DNA of 64,000 bases, taken from contig JAVTVJ010000142.1 in NCBI GenBank assembly GCA_034509425.1, forward strand, positions 1,048,501 to 1,112,500. The letters run 5' to 3'. This document shows, piece by piece, positions 37,687 to 50,686 of this stretch (its first letter is position 1; each line of letters begins with the position of its first letter). This DNA comes from Eopsaltria australis (taxonomy: Eukaryota > Chordata > Aves > Passeriformes > Petroicidae). Made by a program: the position numbers and the translations under genes. The notes below the pieces were generated by a model. The model was not told the DNA's origin, did no database searches, and was given only the letters and a program-made list of their open reading frames with translations.

Positions 37687-39771
37687 TCTTTGAAAGTACA
37701 GATGATAAAGAAGAAAGGAAGAAATATGTGAGAAACAAAATTAATACCATGAAAGATTTATTATTAGATTTGTTTTACTTTCCATTAAAAATTTGAATAC
37801 ATGAGGTAAAACAACAGGGTAAAGAAAGAAAAAGCATGAGTAAGCAAGACTAGGTCAAGAAAAATGACAAAGATTCCAATTATTGTTATTAGTAGTGTCA
37901 TTAATAACCCACTGCAGTCATGGAATCTTAATATGTTCCCATATCCCATGACAAGTAATTGCGTCCACCCAGAAAAACTGGTTTTGTTTTCTAAACTATG
38001 CAACCAAAAGATTGACACTTATTGTTTTCTTTCTTTCAAAGATATATAGCCAATCTGTAAAACAATTTACACTTCAAAGTTTGTATTATATTACCTCAGA
38101 TTCAATTTTAAAGCACAATAAGAGGTTTTTTATATAATGTGTTTGTTTAAGGAACTTCAAAGAACATGATTAAAGGACAGGCTATGCTATAACACTTGGT
38201 AGCAATTTAGCATTTAATCTGATGGGTAATTTCTAGAGTTCTTTCTATTCAATAATCAGTTATACAGGACCATGCAGAGTTTCCACAAGAATAGGAAAAT
38301 TAAGGGACATAAAACCAAATGTACTAATGAGGAATAATTTAGATCCAAAAAATCACATCTCTTAATTTTAAAAAGATTTATGACCTAAGTAAGACTTAGG
38401 AATACTTTGTGGGTGGTTTTTTTTCATGTCACGATGAAAGCAGGGATAGAATTGAGATATTTGAATGTAGATTGAGCTTTGAGTATTTAAGAAAGTAAAC
38501 ACTTCTACTAGCATATGCACTAGTTATCCCATTCTATAACGACAGGCATTCTTCTTAAAAATAACAAAACCCACTGTAGCATTTGCAAAGAAAATAATCA
38601 AGAACAGAGGTACATTTTGCGCTCTGTTCTCTCACTGAGTATGACCTCTGGAGAGGAACATACTTAACTTTCCTGAACCTCTGCTTACTTTCCATCACAC
38701 TGAAAAATATAATAATTCTAGTTATATTAAAATCTCTGCAACAACTGGACTTAATCTCATGAAATTAATTTAATGACATTATTTTCCTGCTTGAAGATAA
38801 ACATACACTGAAAGCATATGAGGATTGAGGCATACGGAAGTTGTAGGGTCATACCATAAAGAAATGCAGAATATTCCATAGAAAATTTGTCAAGTGGATA
38901 TTAATAGTAATAAGTCTGAAGTAGAAACAAATTTGTCATCCATCATAAATTAGTATTTCAGAGGGAACAGCTCTGAGCTTATTCAGCTCAATTTTGGGAG
39001 GCAAAGCACCTTGAGCAGTTAAGCACCACTAAACTTTCTTATGCCACATGCATAACTCTAAGCTTGCCTAGAAATGATTACCTAAATAAATATCTTTCAA
39101 TATTCTACAACATAAAACATTCATGTATCTGCCTATGCATACCTAAATAACTTAATTGCAATTTATTGTTGGCGTCATTCTCATGTTCTGAAATCAAGAA
39201 AAAGTATGTATCTCCAAGTAGAGAAAAAAAAAAACCTGGTTGATTCAACACAATTTTTGACAATTGCAATTGCATTTTGTCAAAGCAGATTGACTATTCA
39301 GAAGTTTTTTAAGTTGCTAACATTTTTGTTTCTAGATGCTGTGCCAAAATAACCATGCCAAATTTCAAAACTTTGATGTTTCAATTTAAAGTTTTTTACT
39401 GAATTGGGCTATGAATAACAGACTTTTAAAAAATATTTTTTGCACTCATCACAAGACTCAATTTCTAGTGTTTCTGGGATTTTCAAGCCCTTGCTGTCTC
39501 AGAACAAAAACTTAAAACTTGCAAAATATTTTTCATACGTGGATATCCATCATAAGCTCAACATATGCAGTTGTTTGCAAAGACGTGGAAACATAGAAAC
39601 TTAGGAACTCACAGGGTGCCATAATTATTACTAATAACATTTTTGTTCTGATCCTGTAAATTTCCTTTCATGATTTTTAGATGGATCTAACAATGTATAG
39701 ATGGCTCAAGTAAGATGTTCATTATACTGCAATTATTCTCCTTCAAAATCACCTTGATCCTTTTCGCTCTT

Positions 39772-39807
39772 TCTTGCTTGCTTGCTTGCTTGCTTTCTTG
39801 CTTTCTG
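39772..39807 (+). repeat. (CTTG)n microsatellite
   Basis: Five uninterrupted CTTG units are followed by CTTT/CTTG imperfect units. A tetranucleotide repeat, likely polymorphic. Confidence 0.9.
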
Positions 39808-40273
39808 GACCCTGATGCTGAAATACTTTGTTGTTTTGGAAAAGAAGCACACAAGTGAAAAATGAAGTGTTTATTTAGTTGGGTGGATAGACTTAGAATT
39901 AGAGTAATTTACTGACATGCTTAGTTAATTTAACTAACTTAACTAACCTTATTACTGATTTAACATCTTTTGTGAATCAGAACCTTCTTTTACTTGGCAA
40001 GGAGAGCACAAAGTTAAAATACAGTTCCAAAGCAGGGAGTTTAACTACATTTTAATGGGATTATTCACTGCTACTTGCCAATATGAGTAAGATTTTCACA
40101 AACTGATCCAATGCAAATAAAATGTGGCTGGGAACTAGGTGGAAAAATGCGTTCACAGATAGCCTCATCAACCATATGCACATTCATGGAAAAAACATGG
40201 AGTTTCAGGGGTTGTTTTTACCTCTTTTTTCTTTTTTCTTTTGAGTATGCAATGATTCACTAGTTAGCAAAAG

Positions 40274-40286
40274 CCACTAGGTGGCA
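40274..40286 (+). promoter_or_regulatory. Candidate CTCF binding core
   Basis: The 13 bases CCACTAGGTGGCA match every position of the degenerate CTCF core CCASYAGRKGGCR. They are preceded by AAAG and followed by TTTGTGATTT. CTCF is the vertebrate insulator and loop-anchor protein. The core is also close to palindromic, so orientation is less certain than usual. Flanking upstream-motif bases were not scored. Binding is inferred, not shown. Confidence 0.45.
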
Positions 40287-40489
40287 TTTGTGATTTATTA
40301 AGCAGGAAGCGCTGGTTTAAATATTACATCTAATCCTTGGTTTCAAGAGAACAAGACATTTAACATTCCAAGGCATTTAATTCAAGGATCTCCATAATTA
40401 GATAAATGCATAGAATTTGCACTTCTGCTACATCATCTGGAAACCCACTTTCTGAAGTTTCCATTCAACCCTTAGATGTTCTCAGGCAT

Positions 40490-40900
40490 GTATTCCCTGA
40501 CCCCACAGCACCAGCTTACGTAAGTAATTACTTGTCTACAATTAAGCTGTAAATAATGCAATCACTCCATTCTTGTCCTGTCACTCTAGTCCCAACCACA
40601 ACAAATAGGGCTAATCACATACTTACTCAAGTGTGTAATTATTTACAGTTAAACTTCTGTCACTTTCACCCTGTTTGGAAACAGTAGAACACAACCTGTA
40701 ATTAACAAATGTTGCTGCAGGCACTTTTACTTGGAAATAAGCCATGGATTCAGCACCTATGTGAGCAAAGAGGTAAACCCTTTGATCCAGGGTTCTGGCA
40801 TGGATTCTTCCCCTTGTGCTATTCTATTATCAGCCTCCAATAAGGCAGAGAGATCAATGAATTATTATTATGTCAAATAAATCTCTAGAAAATCACTCGT
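40490..40900. promoter_or_regulatory. Candidate conserved non-coding block
   Basis: A complex, less repetitive stretch begins about 200 bases after the CTCF-core match. It is rich in homeodomain-type words: AGTAATTACTT at about 40522, AATTAAGC, GGGCTAATCACA, GTAATTATTTACAG at about 40636-40649 and CTGTAATTAAC at about 40697-40707. It has no sustained open frame and matches no repeat family I know. It could be a tissue enhancer of a distant developmental gene, but this rests only on word content. Confidence 0.28.
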
Positions 40901-40940
40901 CTCCTCTTTGTCAGAGAATTTATATGCTCTTACATCATGC

Positions 40941-41014
40941 TTATATGCATGAATATATATCTGTAAGTATATATACCAATGTTATACCAATGTGTATGCA
41001 TTAATGTATATCTG
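40941..41014. repeat. Diverged direct repeat of a TATGCAT word
   Basis: TTATATGCATGAATATATATCTG at 40941-40963 (shown here only as landmarks TATGCAT and TATATCTG) recurs in diverged form at 40992-41014 with the same landmarks. ATACCAATGT is also repeated between them. This is a local duplication in TA-rich DNA. Confidence 0.6.
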
Positions 41015-44000
41015 AAGATGTAAGGATTAATCAGATATACACCTGATTTTGATTTTCTTTGAAATGACACTAAAAATTTTGGCATTCACAAATTAGATTG
41101 ATGAATATAGACCTTGACTTGTCACTTTTTTATATGGTTACTGGTCACTTCTTTCCTTGGTTGAAACCTGACACTGTGACAAAAGAAACTGTTCTTTCTT
41201 GAAATTCTTTCAAAACATTATATTCAGCAAAACACACTGATATAAAAAGGTGCAGAAACAACTGTATATAACCATGTAATTAAAGAAACTAGTCATAAAG
41301 CAAATGCCTTTATGCCCTGCCCTGCTTTATTATACTGAAACCTTCCAACTCAGAAATCATTGTGTCATAATAAATTGAGCATATGACACAGGTGACATTA
41401 AACCGTATATGCCCTCATTTCATACTGAGTCAGGTTCTGTCACACGTACTCAGTTTGAGCTGCTCCTTATTCTATCCCAAGGGCTGGTAAAGAACCACTT
41501 GGCCTGAACAAGGCGACAGAATTTGTCCCATGGAGAAGATTGGAAAATTAGAAAGAACTCATTTGCCACCTGCCCTTAGCAGTAATTCCAGAAGCAGATG
41601 GAATATGAGATTAAAAACAGGACCTGATTTTTGCTTACTGGCACATAAGCAGATCATTTAGAAGAAAGACTGGGTAAGAACAGGCACAGAAAATAATTGC
41701 CCTAACACTTGTTATCAGTTTGCCAAAGGCAGTGGCCCGTTCATTTCTTCCTTCCCTTGCTCTGTTCCCTGTTTCATCCTCAGTATGCCTATAGCTCATT
41801 TTGTAACTCTTATAGACTAAAGTTGTTTTACACCCAGAAATCAGGGTGAGTTGATGAAAGATAACACAGGCTTTAAATAAGCCTTTTTGTGGGAAGACAC
41901 TGGATTTGAAATTCTTCACTAAATTATTCAATAGAAACATGGGCCACTATCAGAGATGGATAACTCCCTGTATGATACCGTGCTTCTTTTGGGTCAAACA
42001 GGTGTTTTTACTGGTGTAGGTCAGTGCAAGGAGGTGAGCGATCTAGCTTAGAATGTTTCAGTAGACACTGGATGAAAGGAACAACGGGAGTCAGAACACA
42101 AGTTATCAATGCACTTTTGTGATGTGAATAGTCAGAGTTGTATACTATGAAACTGGAAATCATGAAAATTAATTATTCAGTGTGCCTACAGTCAGTCTGT
42201 AGAAAGGAGAAGTCTGAGGATTTCCTTCCTAGTCCTTAACGATGTCTGGCAAACAGGTTTCAATAAAAAGCCTGGGTATCCAATTACCATGGAAACAGTC
42301 ATACTGGATGGAGTCTGTGGAACTCAGCTAGTTAGTAGTCAGTTGCTGTTGAATTACAGTGATATGAAATTGCTGTAGTCTCAAGACACTTTTTGAAATA
42401 GCAGTAGCTGCCTCTCAGTATAATGACTTACTTGAACAGTCTATATCAGCCAGGACAAAATGCTCAGTAAATGTTTCCAAGCTGACAGATATTCTGTTAG
42501 GGAGCTATTATTTGCTGTCAATATGATGCAGGGAGAATGCAGACATGCTGGCCTTTGTTTACTTTTTTAGCTGCCTGCTAAGACCATGACCTTTTGCTGC
42601 GGATTGTATACATTTGTTGAACATTTGTTTAAACTGTCTTCCCACCACTGACAAACATAACCTGCCAGATTACATTATGCAAATAAGTTGCAAGGGAAAA
42701 AAAAAAAAATTTTATATTTTTCTACCTAGTAATGCTTCCCACATCTTTGTATTTATGACACTTTAAAAATATGTAATCCTTGGAGGAAAGTGAGTGATTC
42801 ATATAGTTATTGCATATAATTCTTCTACAGCACCAGAAAGTCTGTCAAACTGTCATTGCAAGCTGCCATGTGAGAAGCTGCCCTTCAGACTCTTAATTTC
42901 CCTTTCCTTCCCCTTCACACCCCATTAAGATTATTTACAAGACTCTGGTAACCACATCTGAAATCAGCCTTTGTCAGATTACTAAAGATTTGTAAACTGC
43001 ATGAGAGAGTAAACTACAAGATGTTCTGATAAGGAGTTGGGTATATCAGTAATGACCATTGCAAGTTTGTTGTTATCATTAGAGGGTAGTATATGCTGCA
43101 AGGATTTACCTGCACACTTTTTTCCCAGCTGCTGATTCTATTCTCTTTCCACAGAGTATTAAACACATCCTTGTGTCACCAGCAAGAACAGGAAATAAAG
43201 TGCATTAGGATTTTTTCTCTACTATTCAGTATTCTGAATATAAAACAAAAATGTTGGATTTGCAGTAAGTCACCAGCACTGCAAAATATATGCAATATAA
43301 TGCATTGTGTTAACTAGCTTTTCTCTCCCCTAAGGTATGTGTTTCACAAAGAAGGTCAAGCTTTCTGTTCACAGTTCATTAAAAAGTTTGCTCAATTTTT
43401 TGTTCCCTGAAATGTGAAATTTTGACTCCTAAAGTTCCAAGTGATATTTAATTTTCTTACAAAACCACATGATTTTTTTGCTAAAAGCATGTAAAACTGA
43501 ACTAATGACATCTTTGTGTTTGCCATCCATCACACTGAAAGCCAAGTCTAAGAAATTGATACATGCAGTGTGCTGAAGGGCTCAACAATGTAAATGTTAC
43601 ACTTCCAAATCTGCAGAGATTTGGAGTGACTTGTTAGAAACTGTCATGAATAACAAAACTTCTTTCTATATCCAGAAAGTTGTCACAATATTTGAGTTTT
43701 TTAAGCTTTCCTATGTTAAAAACTACAGAAACACAGATAAAATATATGCCTCCAGATAAGTCTTAATCTGCTGTTTTCTTAGCCCTGAATTTATTGGAAG
43801 AATTTTACAGAATCCAGAATATGGATGATATGGATGGTTGTCCACAGCTGAAGATTAAAAAAAAAATTGATACAGTTTCAGTATTAAGAAAATAAATCAT
43901 AAAATGTGATTAGGATGAAAATTCGGAAATCCCTAAAATGGCTGCAGTTATGAAATAACACTTCAAGGTGAAGTTAAAAAGTTACTGCACATGAAAGGTT

Positions 44001-45835
44001 TTTGCCTTTTTGTCAGGAGAGGGAAGAACATATTCTACATGATATCTGTTGCTTATCATTTCTAAGGAAGATGAGGAATTTGGTCATTACTCACTTGTAT
44101 CTAGGTGAGGTAAATCTACCCAATTTATATTTTTTTGCTACGTAAGAAATTCCATATCAAAATACATTTTATTCATTGTCATTGTTTCTAGGGACCAGAT
44201 TTCCTAATCACTTATTCACATACAGTTGTGAGTCTGCATCTGCACAATCAATTGACTTCATAGATAAATCCACAAATGAAGAACTCAGCATTTGGTAAAA
44301 TCTGGATGCTTGGCTTTTGGCATAAACTTTCTGGAGCTGTAGCTTGAAACTTTAGGGAGCTGGTTAATCTATGGTTGAATCATTGAACTCCAGGTAATGT
44401 TAAACATCCACATGGGGATGTGGTTTACAAAGGTTTGAGTCTCATAACTTTACAGCTCCAACTGACAGTTTGGAAAGTAGACCAAGTTACCTCAGGGAGG
44501 TCTACTTTAAAAATGAGATGCTTTTGCTTGGAAGTAAACTGCTACAGAATCTCAGATGTTGGTCAGCCTTAGGTGATCTCACAAAGTCTGTTTGGGAAAA
44601 AAATACAGACAAAGGAAAGAAGGCAGCAATTCGGAAAAATTGGGTAGCTAGAAAAATATTCTTTGAAGAACTCTGTCATGGAAGGTTATAAAATACTGAG
44701 ATTTTCTTACATAACAGCTGCTGCATGATTGTGGAAAAAGGGCAGTTCCTCCATTTAAGGCAAAAAATGGTTGATCCAATAGGTTTTTTAAGATGTTTCT
44801 CTGAAGTTCTTTTTGACTGTCACTGCCAAAATAATATAACAGCATATATTAAGATATAAACTAACTCTATGGTGTACTGGTGTACCTTCCCCATGGCACA
44901 GGACTATTTATTTCCTATACTCATATGTAAATAAAGTGAATATGACACTTATTAAAACTAAAAGAATAAATACTCATGTATTTATTATTTATTGTACAAT
45001 TTTTGTCTGGCATAGAAACTTTCAGCTACTTTCTCTCTGCTATTCATTTTTGTACAGTTCCTCACCTAAATAGCTTCTCCTGAAGATGAAGCAGAAATTA
45101 AACGTCTATCCACATTCAAACTAAATGAATTAATTCTGTTTAATGTTACTCAAATGAATACAAAAGGAATTAATCATCATTAGAAGGACACTGAAATGCT
45201 TTACCCTTAAACTTTAATAAACTGCTAGTTTGTGTGACATTAGATATGAACCCATAGTTAAGCCCCTAGATTCAAGGATTTGGGAAGTATTGGGAGGTGT
45301 CTATGTCTGTAACTAGACTGGGGAATTTTGCTCTCATCTCGCTTTGAAAGTAAAACTTATTATGCTCTTTTGAGTTCTTAATGTTTTTAACTGCTATGCT
45401 TTCTCATGGCTTTTAGCCACTCTCTTGAGTCAGAGGCCAGAAAGGAAGTATGTCTGCATAAGCTTGTTTGGACACATGCACTCTGGTACAAATTAAGGGA
45501 TACAGTGGGCAAGACTTGAGGATGGAGAGAAATGTGAATTATATGTGCTTCTTCCACAAGTAAGATACAGAAATTTTTCAGGATTATTTCAGAAAGTGTC
45601 TCCACAGCTTTTCTTCCCAGTTATCAATTCAAGTTAATGATGTTTCCTAAATTCTTAGCCAAGGTATCTTTGCCTATCAGAGGATAGTAAAATATAATTT
45701 AAATTTCTGGAGAATTGGTTTCATAATAAATTGTACATAGCTCTCTATCTTTTTCCCTCTAATTTTTATCACTGCCATCCCGCTGCTCTTCTCTGACATC
45801 ACAGTACTAGATAATATTGTGACCTACTGAGAAAT
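41015..45835. other. Unique AT-rich non-coding DNA
   Basis: No gene or interspersed repeat is recognised. It contains an A13 run at 42697-42709 and a possible regulatory block at 42480-42690. Confidence 0.5.
42480..42690. promoter_or_regulatory. Candidate regulatory block (forkhead and octamer words)
   Basis: The stretch holds a forkhead-type word TGTTTAC at 42556-42562, a second TGTTTAAA at about 42627, and a perfect octamer ATGCAAAT at 42677-42684, in sequence of mixed composition without simple repeats. It lacks open frames of note. This is motif-level evidence only. Confidence 0.25.
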
Positions 45836-46200
45836 AGAATCAAAATAATACAGAATAAGCCTGGGAGGGACGTTAAGTGGGTCCTGCCAAAGTTAAAACA
45901 ATCACAAGGTCAGACAAAGCTCCTCAGCACTCTGAACACCATGTCTTGAAATCCTTCAAGACCAGGCACTTCACAACTGCCATGGGCAATCTGTTACACT
46001 GCTTGACAGTCCTGATGAAGAAATGATGCCCTTAAATCTACTTGTACTCCCACCATAAACCAGTGTGAAGAGACTGACTCAGGTTTTGTGATAACCCCCT
46101 CACAGGTATCACCAGGCCACCTGGCACCTTCCCTTCTCTGGGCTGAGCAAACTAATTCCTCCTTTACGTTATCATTGTGCCTTAACCAGTTCACCCTTCC
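45836..46200 (-). mobile_element. CR1 LINE fragment, 3' end, antisense, old copy
   Basis: On the plus strand the start ATAGAATCAAAATAATACAG is the decayed terminal repeat of a CR1 read backwards, followed by CCTGGGAGGGACGTTAAGTG, then a CATGGGCAATCTGTTACACT block (about 45981-46000), GAAGAAATGATGCCCTTAAA, GTGTGAAGAGACTGAC, and CCCTTCTCTGGGCTGAGCAA at about 46131-46150. These are the complements of successive CR1 3' UTR and ORF2 tail blocks, in correct antisense order. Divergence is higher than in the other copies. The right border is vague. Short plus and minus frames across it are by-products. Confidence 0.82.
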
Positions 46201-47379
46201 TCAGTTACTGCTTTTGGCCATTAAGTTTACTGGCCTCAGGAAAACTGGATTAAAGTCTCCCAGCATGAGTTCCATTCTGAAGAGCAAAGACAGTGTGTGG
46301 CTGCCTATAAACATGTGCAGTAATTTACCTCTGCTGATATTCTCATGTAGAATGAGCTACTTCTGAACATCAAAGTACAGACATTTACAAGTAAGCAAAA
46401 GGGAAGTCAGGGCTTATGCACTACCACATTTTTGAATACAAAAAGATATTTTCTTCTTTCAGAAGTGATTTAAAGAAGAGATAATAGCCATTGGTAGACA
46501 CATGTGGTCAGTGATTGCTCTAAATATTGCAACAGATGTATGACAGGGAAAGGCCATGTCAGATGGAGGTTTTACTGGATCCTTTAATGGACTGTTTGGC
46601 TATTTATTTTCAGAATGTAATTTTTCTGTCTCTTCTTATCTAGTTCCAGTTTCCTGGAAGCAAATGTACAAATCTGTCCTTCCAGAAAAGATCCATCTTT
46701 GAATTCCAAACTTCAGTGAAATAGTTAATGCCTTGACCAGAGATTCAGACTTTTGTTCTAACTATTCTCAACTTAATACTTCTGCTTGGGAACCAGAATT
46801 TTATTGTGAATTGCCCAAAAGAATTATAATGTAAACTTACACAGCGAGGTAAAATTGTCACTTCAAAATGTGGAAGGTGAATAACTGAAAACAATGGCTG
46901 TTACATGATCATAAGAAAACTCAGGAAGACTCTTCATTTTCAGTAAACTTCTGCTTATTTTGAAAGCAAGTTGAAGAGGAGAGAATTAATACCAGCAAAA
47001 CTGAAATCGCTGTGATCTGGTGTATGATAATTTTTCTGCACATGAATAATCACAATAGTGACATCACACCAGGTTTGTCCTTTGCATACATAGTTTAAAT
47101 AAGGAACTCTGGTCCACTAGGCCTTGCTTACCACCAAATAAGTGAGGTACTGCTTTGAAGGTCACTTCTAGTATCTGCATAAGCATTCTTGCATGTAAAA
47201 ACCTCCTAACAACCAGATGATGCTTCCAACATGTGATCTGGTCTGTATAACACTGTCATCATGAGAAACAGTTGAATACCAATTTATCTGCAGCTTTGCT
47301 GAAAGATTTATAGCACAGTGAGTGGTAATCACATTAGCTGCCTTTATCACTTGGACTGTACATTACATTAACATAATAC

Positions 47380-47640
47380 AATTTTATAGCTTTAAGAAAT
47401 ATTAAACTGAAATGAAGGCAAGCAGCGCTTCACTAATGGATTTACAACATCTCTTATCCCTACTCAGCTACAATGTCTATAATCAGAGAGAATAATATTT
47501 GCAGTTCTTTAGAAAGAGCTGTTCATTTCAAACATTGTGTTATTCTGCTAAAGAGTTGCAATCTAATTGGTTTGTTGAGAGATGCAGAGACTGCTTTTGT
47601 CCTTAATCCTGATTTTAAATTGCTCTAATTTTTTATTCTT
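47380..47640. promoter_or_regulatory. Candidate conserved non-coding block
   Basis: A stretch of mixed composition without simple repeats contains ACATTGTGTTATTC, AGAGTTGCAATCTAATTGGT and CTTAATCCTGATT words, resembling SOX, CCAAT/homeodomain and paired-type (TAATCC) sites. No coding potential is seen. The call rests on motif appearance only. Confidence 0.22.
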
Positions 47641-50624
47641 GTATATATCTATAACAGAGGGACACATGCATACGCACATACTTCTGTAAGAGATTTTGAG
47701 ACAGAAAAATCTCTTCCCTACAAGCATACCACTGAAATTTGGTTAAGATGAATAAGTAATTTGCCTTGAGTCTTCTAAAAACCTCTGATTTTCCTCTAGG
47801 TTTCTGAAGTAGCTTTGCTTCCTCTGGCAGGGAACATCAATAAGTTAAATAAACAGCAAAAGGAATCTAATTAATCTTCTCATCCAAATCATCTCCCCGA
47901 TGTAAGGGAAAAGAACACAGCAAACAAAAACAACTGTTCCTGTTCTAAAGAGAGTTTGAATGAGTAATAGTAGAAGCATATTTTCCTTGTTTTCACACTC
48001 TGACAAAGGCATAAAACTTGAAAATAAGAACCGAAGGCATTACTGAATTAATCTTAATGTACTTAATCCTTTATATTATTTTTTTTATTTTTTTGCCAAT
48101 CCCAGCAAAAATAATTACTAGCAATAACCAGATACAGACTATTGCTCTGCAAATAGTTCACAAGAATACTTATGTCTCCTGTCCTCGTTCCTCTATAGTC
48201 CACTATTTGTTTCAAGACTCTCAGTGTTCCTAAACCTTCATTAAAAGTTATATTCAACTTTCTCATTTGGTAAAGATCTGACCCACAGCTCACTAGCTCT
48301 GGTGAAAATACATAATGAATCTAGAGACTGTTCTAAGTCTGGCATCCTTTTATCATCCTCAGTGTATAGTTTTGTTTTTTTGAAACACAGGTGGCATTTG
48401 CAGTCTCAAGTCCTGATTATTCAGGCCAAACATTTCTGTATTGACTTAAGACTTGAGACCATGGTCTCACACTAAAGGAGTTGCCCACACTGAATCTTTA
48501 TGCAAGATACCCTTAGAAGTCACAGTATGCTGCTTGTGAGATTTATGTGTAGGAGTGGCTTCAAAGTCCTTGTGTAATTAAGGTGAAGTTTTATGGTTTT
48601 TTTCTCCATTAGCATTTGGAGTAACATTTTTCTGTAACTAGCTTTCAGGAGAGAAAAAAAAAGGAGAATTAGACTTTTTAAGCATGATATATGTTATTTT
48701 TTTCCTGTGTAATTCACTGGTCCATCGTACTTTTTTATAGATTATTTGCACTTACAACTGATTTGCACTTTCCTAAGTTTAAAAAGATATACAGTGGAAT
48801 TATACTAAGAAAGAAAGAAAGGAGAAGAGAAGACATTTTCTGGTTTCTTTGCCTGCTCATGACCTGTTTAAGCTGTTCATGACAGTGGCATTGCTTGTTC
48901 ATGCAATTTGACTTGTTCTGGACAGTTTGCAACAGGGATCAACCACACAAATGTATATTTCTTGAGAGGCTGATAACCCTGCCAACCCTGTGGCTCTCCC
49001 AAATGTTCCACCTCAATTTCCAAATATCTAGAGTGGCACTAAGAGTCAGAGATGAATTGGCAAACCCACTGGAATGAACAAGTTTACTTCCTTGTTCAGG
49101 ATTTAATATTTACTCACTTTTAACAGAAATATGGGAACTTTCCTGTCTCTTCACCACAAGATTTATGATTTCCTTGCTTGTATGATTGTCTGATGGTATT
49201 CAAAGGTGCGTTTTGGGAATTCTTGTGTTGAACCTTTTTCTTCTGAAGTAAAAATTGCTAAACATCTGTCAAGCACACACCTGTGCTTATTATTTTATCC
49301 CATTTATGGTTGGCTGGGATTTTTCATTCAGCTACTGTGTCTTCCCAATATCCTTCCAACTTTAAAGTTTATTTATTATAGTGAGAGAAAAGTAAATGTC
49401 TTGAAAAAGCCTCATAAGAGTGGGGCATGGTTATATAAAATGACTGTCATCTTCCCTGTAGATGAACCTGTGGAGCACATATATTTATTTGAATTTCAAA
49501 TCTTTAAATATACACACACCTATACATATTGCATTTCCCTTACATACTCAATTGTATTATGTGCTTCTTTCCTTTTTGTGCATAAAGAAAACACAGGGTC
49601 TTGAGGCTAAAATTTAACCTAAAAATAAACATAATTTTATTGTTAGTTCCTGTTCAGGTACTGACTGCAGCAAGTGTGTTGCAGTTCTCTTGTACCTCAG
49701 ATTATCTAGATAGGAATTAGAGATGAAATGTTGTTAAACTTGTCTCTTGGGGCTGTACAGAAACTTGTTATCTTCAGGAGCTAGGCAAGAGATGTATGCA
49801 TTATTAGCAACATTGGAATAAATCCATTGACTTATTAGATGCAAAGTATATTGGGATATTTCCAATTCAGTGAATCTGGTTAAAAAGGGCACATTTCTTG
49901 ACAAATCTCGGCCTGGACTTTGTGTAGTTAAATGTTACAGCATTTATTACTTCCTAGGACCAGAAGTCAGCAGTTGAAAGCTGTGATTCACAGAAGAAAA
50001 TGCCTGACCTCCTGTAATGAATGGCCAGCTCCCCTTTGGTCGCTGGGAGGGAAATGTGGTGGGGCACTGAATATTTTGATAGTTATTATATTTGCTATTT
50101 AAAAACCAATTTGGACATTAAAAGAAGTCTTTATGTAACAGATTTCATTCATCTGCCTAACGCAGAAAGCTTTGATTTAGGCAATCAAGATTTTCTTTAT
50201 ATTTAATTGTGTACACTGTTTTTCATTCAGTCAATGAGTTGTCAGCTTTTCATGTATTTTTAAAGCCTCACGAGTAGACGAACTGAAGTTCTGTTAATTA
50301 TCAATTAAATTTTCTCAGAGTAGATTGCAAAAAGTTCAGATTAACCCAATTAAGAAGAATGTAGCTGCCTTCTGCACCTCTAGGCTCAATTATTTTAAAG
50401 TATACTATAACACAGGAAAATAATCAAACTTTTCCTATCAATTATAAATGTGCTTCTTAAATGAGATGCTAAAAAGTCAGAAACGCATAATTCAAAAGTG
50501 AAATTAATAGAAATCCATTACTCCTTGTTCGGCTTTTTAGTACCTGCATGGTCAAGTGCTATTTCTATGAAAGAGATGATCTTATAGATTTGTAGACCTT
50601 TTTTATCTGTGATATTTTTGGTTT

Positions 50625-50686
50625 AGAAATTCTTCTACTACTAGATGCTTGCTATAGAAATTCTTCTACTACTGAATGCTTTCTAT
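50625..50686 (+). repeat. 31-bp tandem duplication
   Basis: Two adjacent 31-base copies (50625-50655 and 50656-50686) share the first 18 bases AGAAATTCTTCTACTACT exactly and differ at three positions in the remainder. It is a recent two-copy tandem duplication in otherwise unique DNA. Confidence 0.92.

Larger units (their letters stand above)
37102..40229. other. Unique AT-rich non-coding DNA
   Basis: No gene or interspersed repeat is recognised. It contains the TA-rich microsatellite at 37606-37686 and the CTTG repeat at 39772-39807. Confidence 0.5.

Noticed and set aside
49206..49604. Plus-strand open frame of 132 codons.
   Set aside because: Hydrophobic, AT-driven peptide with no recognisable domain; within chance expectation for 64 kb of DNA this AT-rich.
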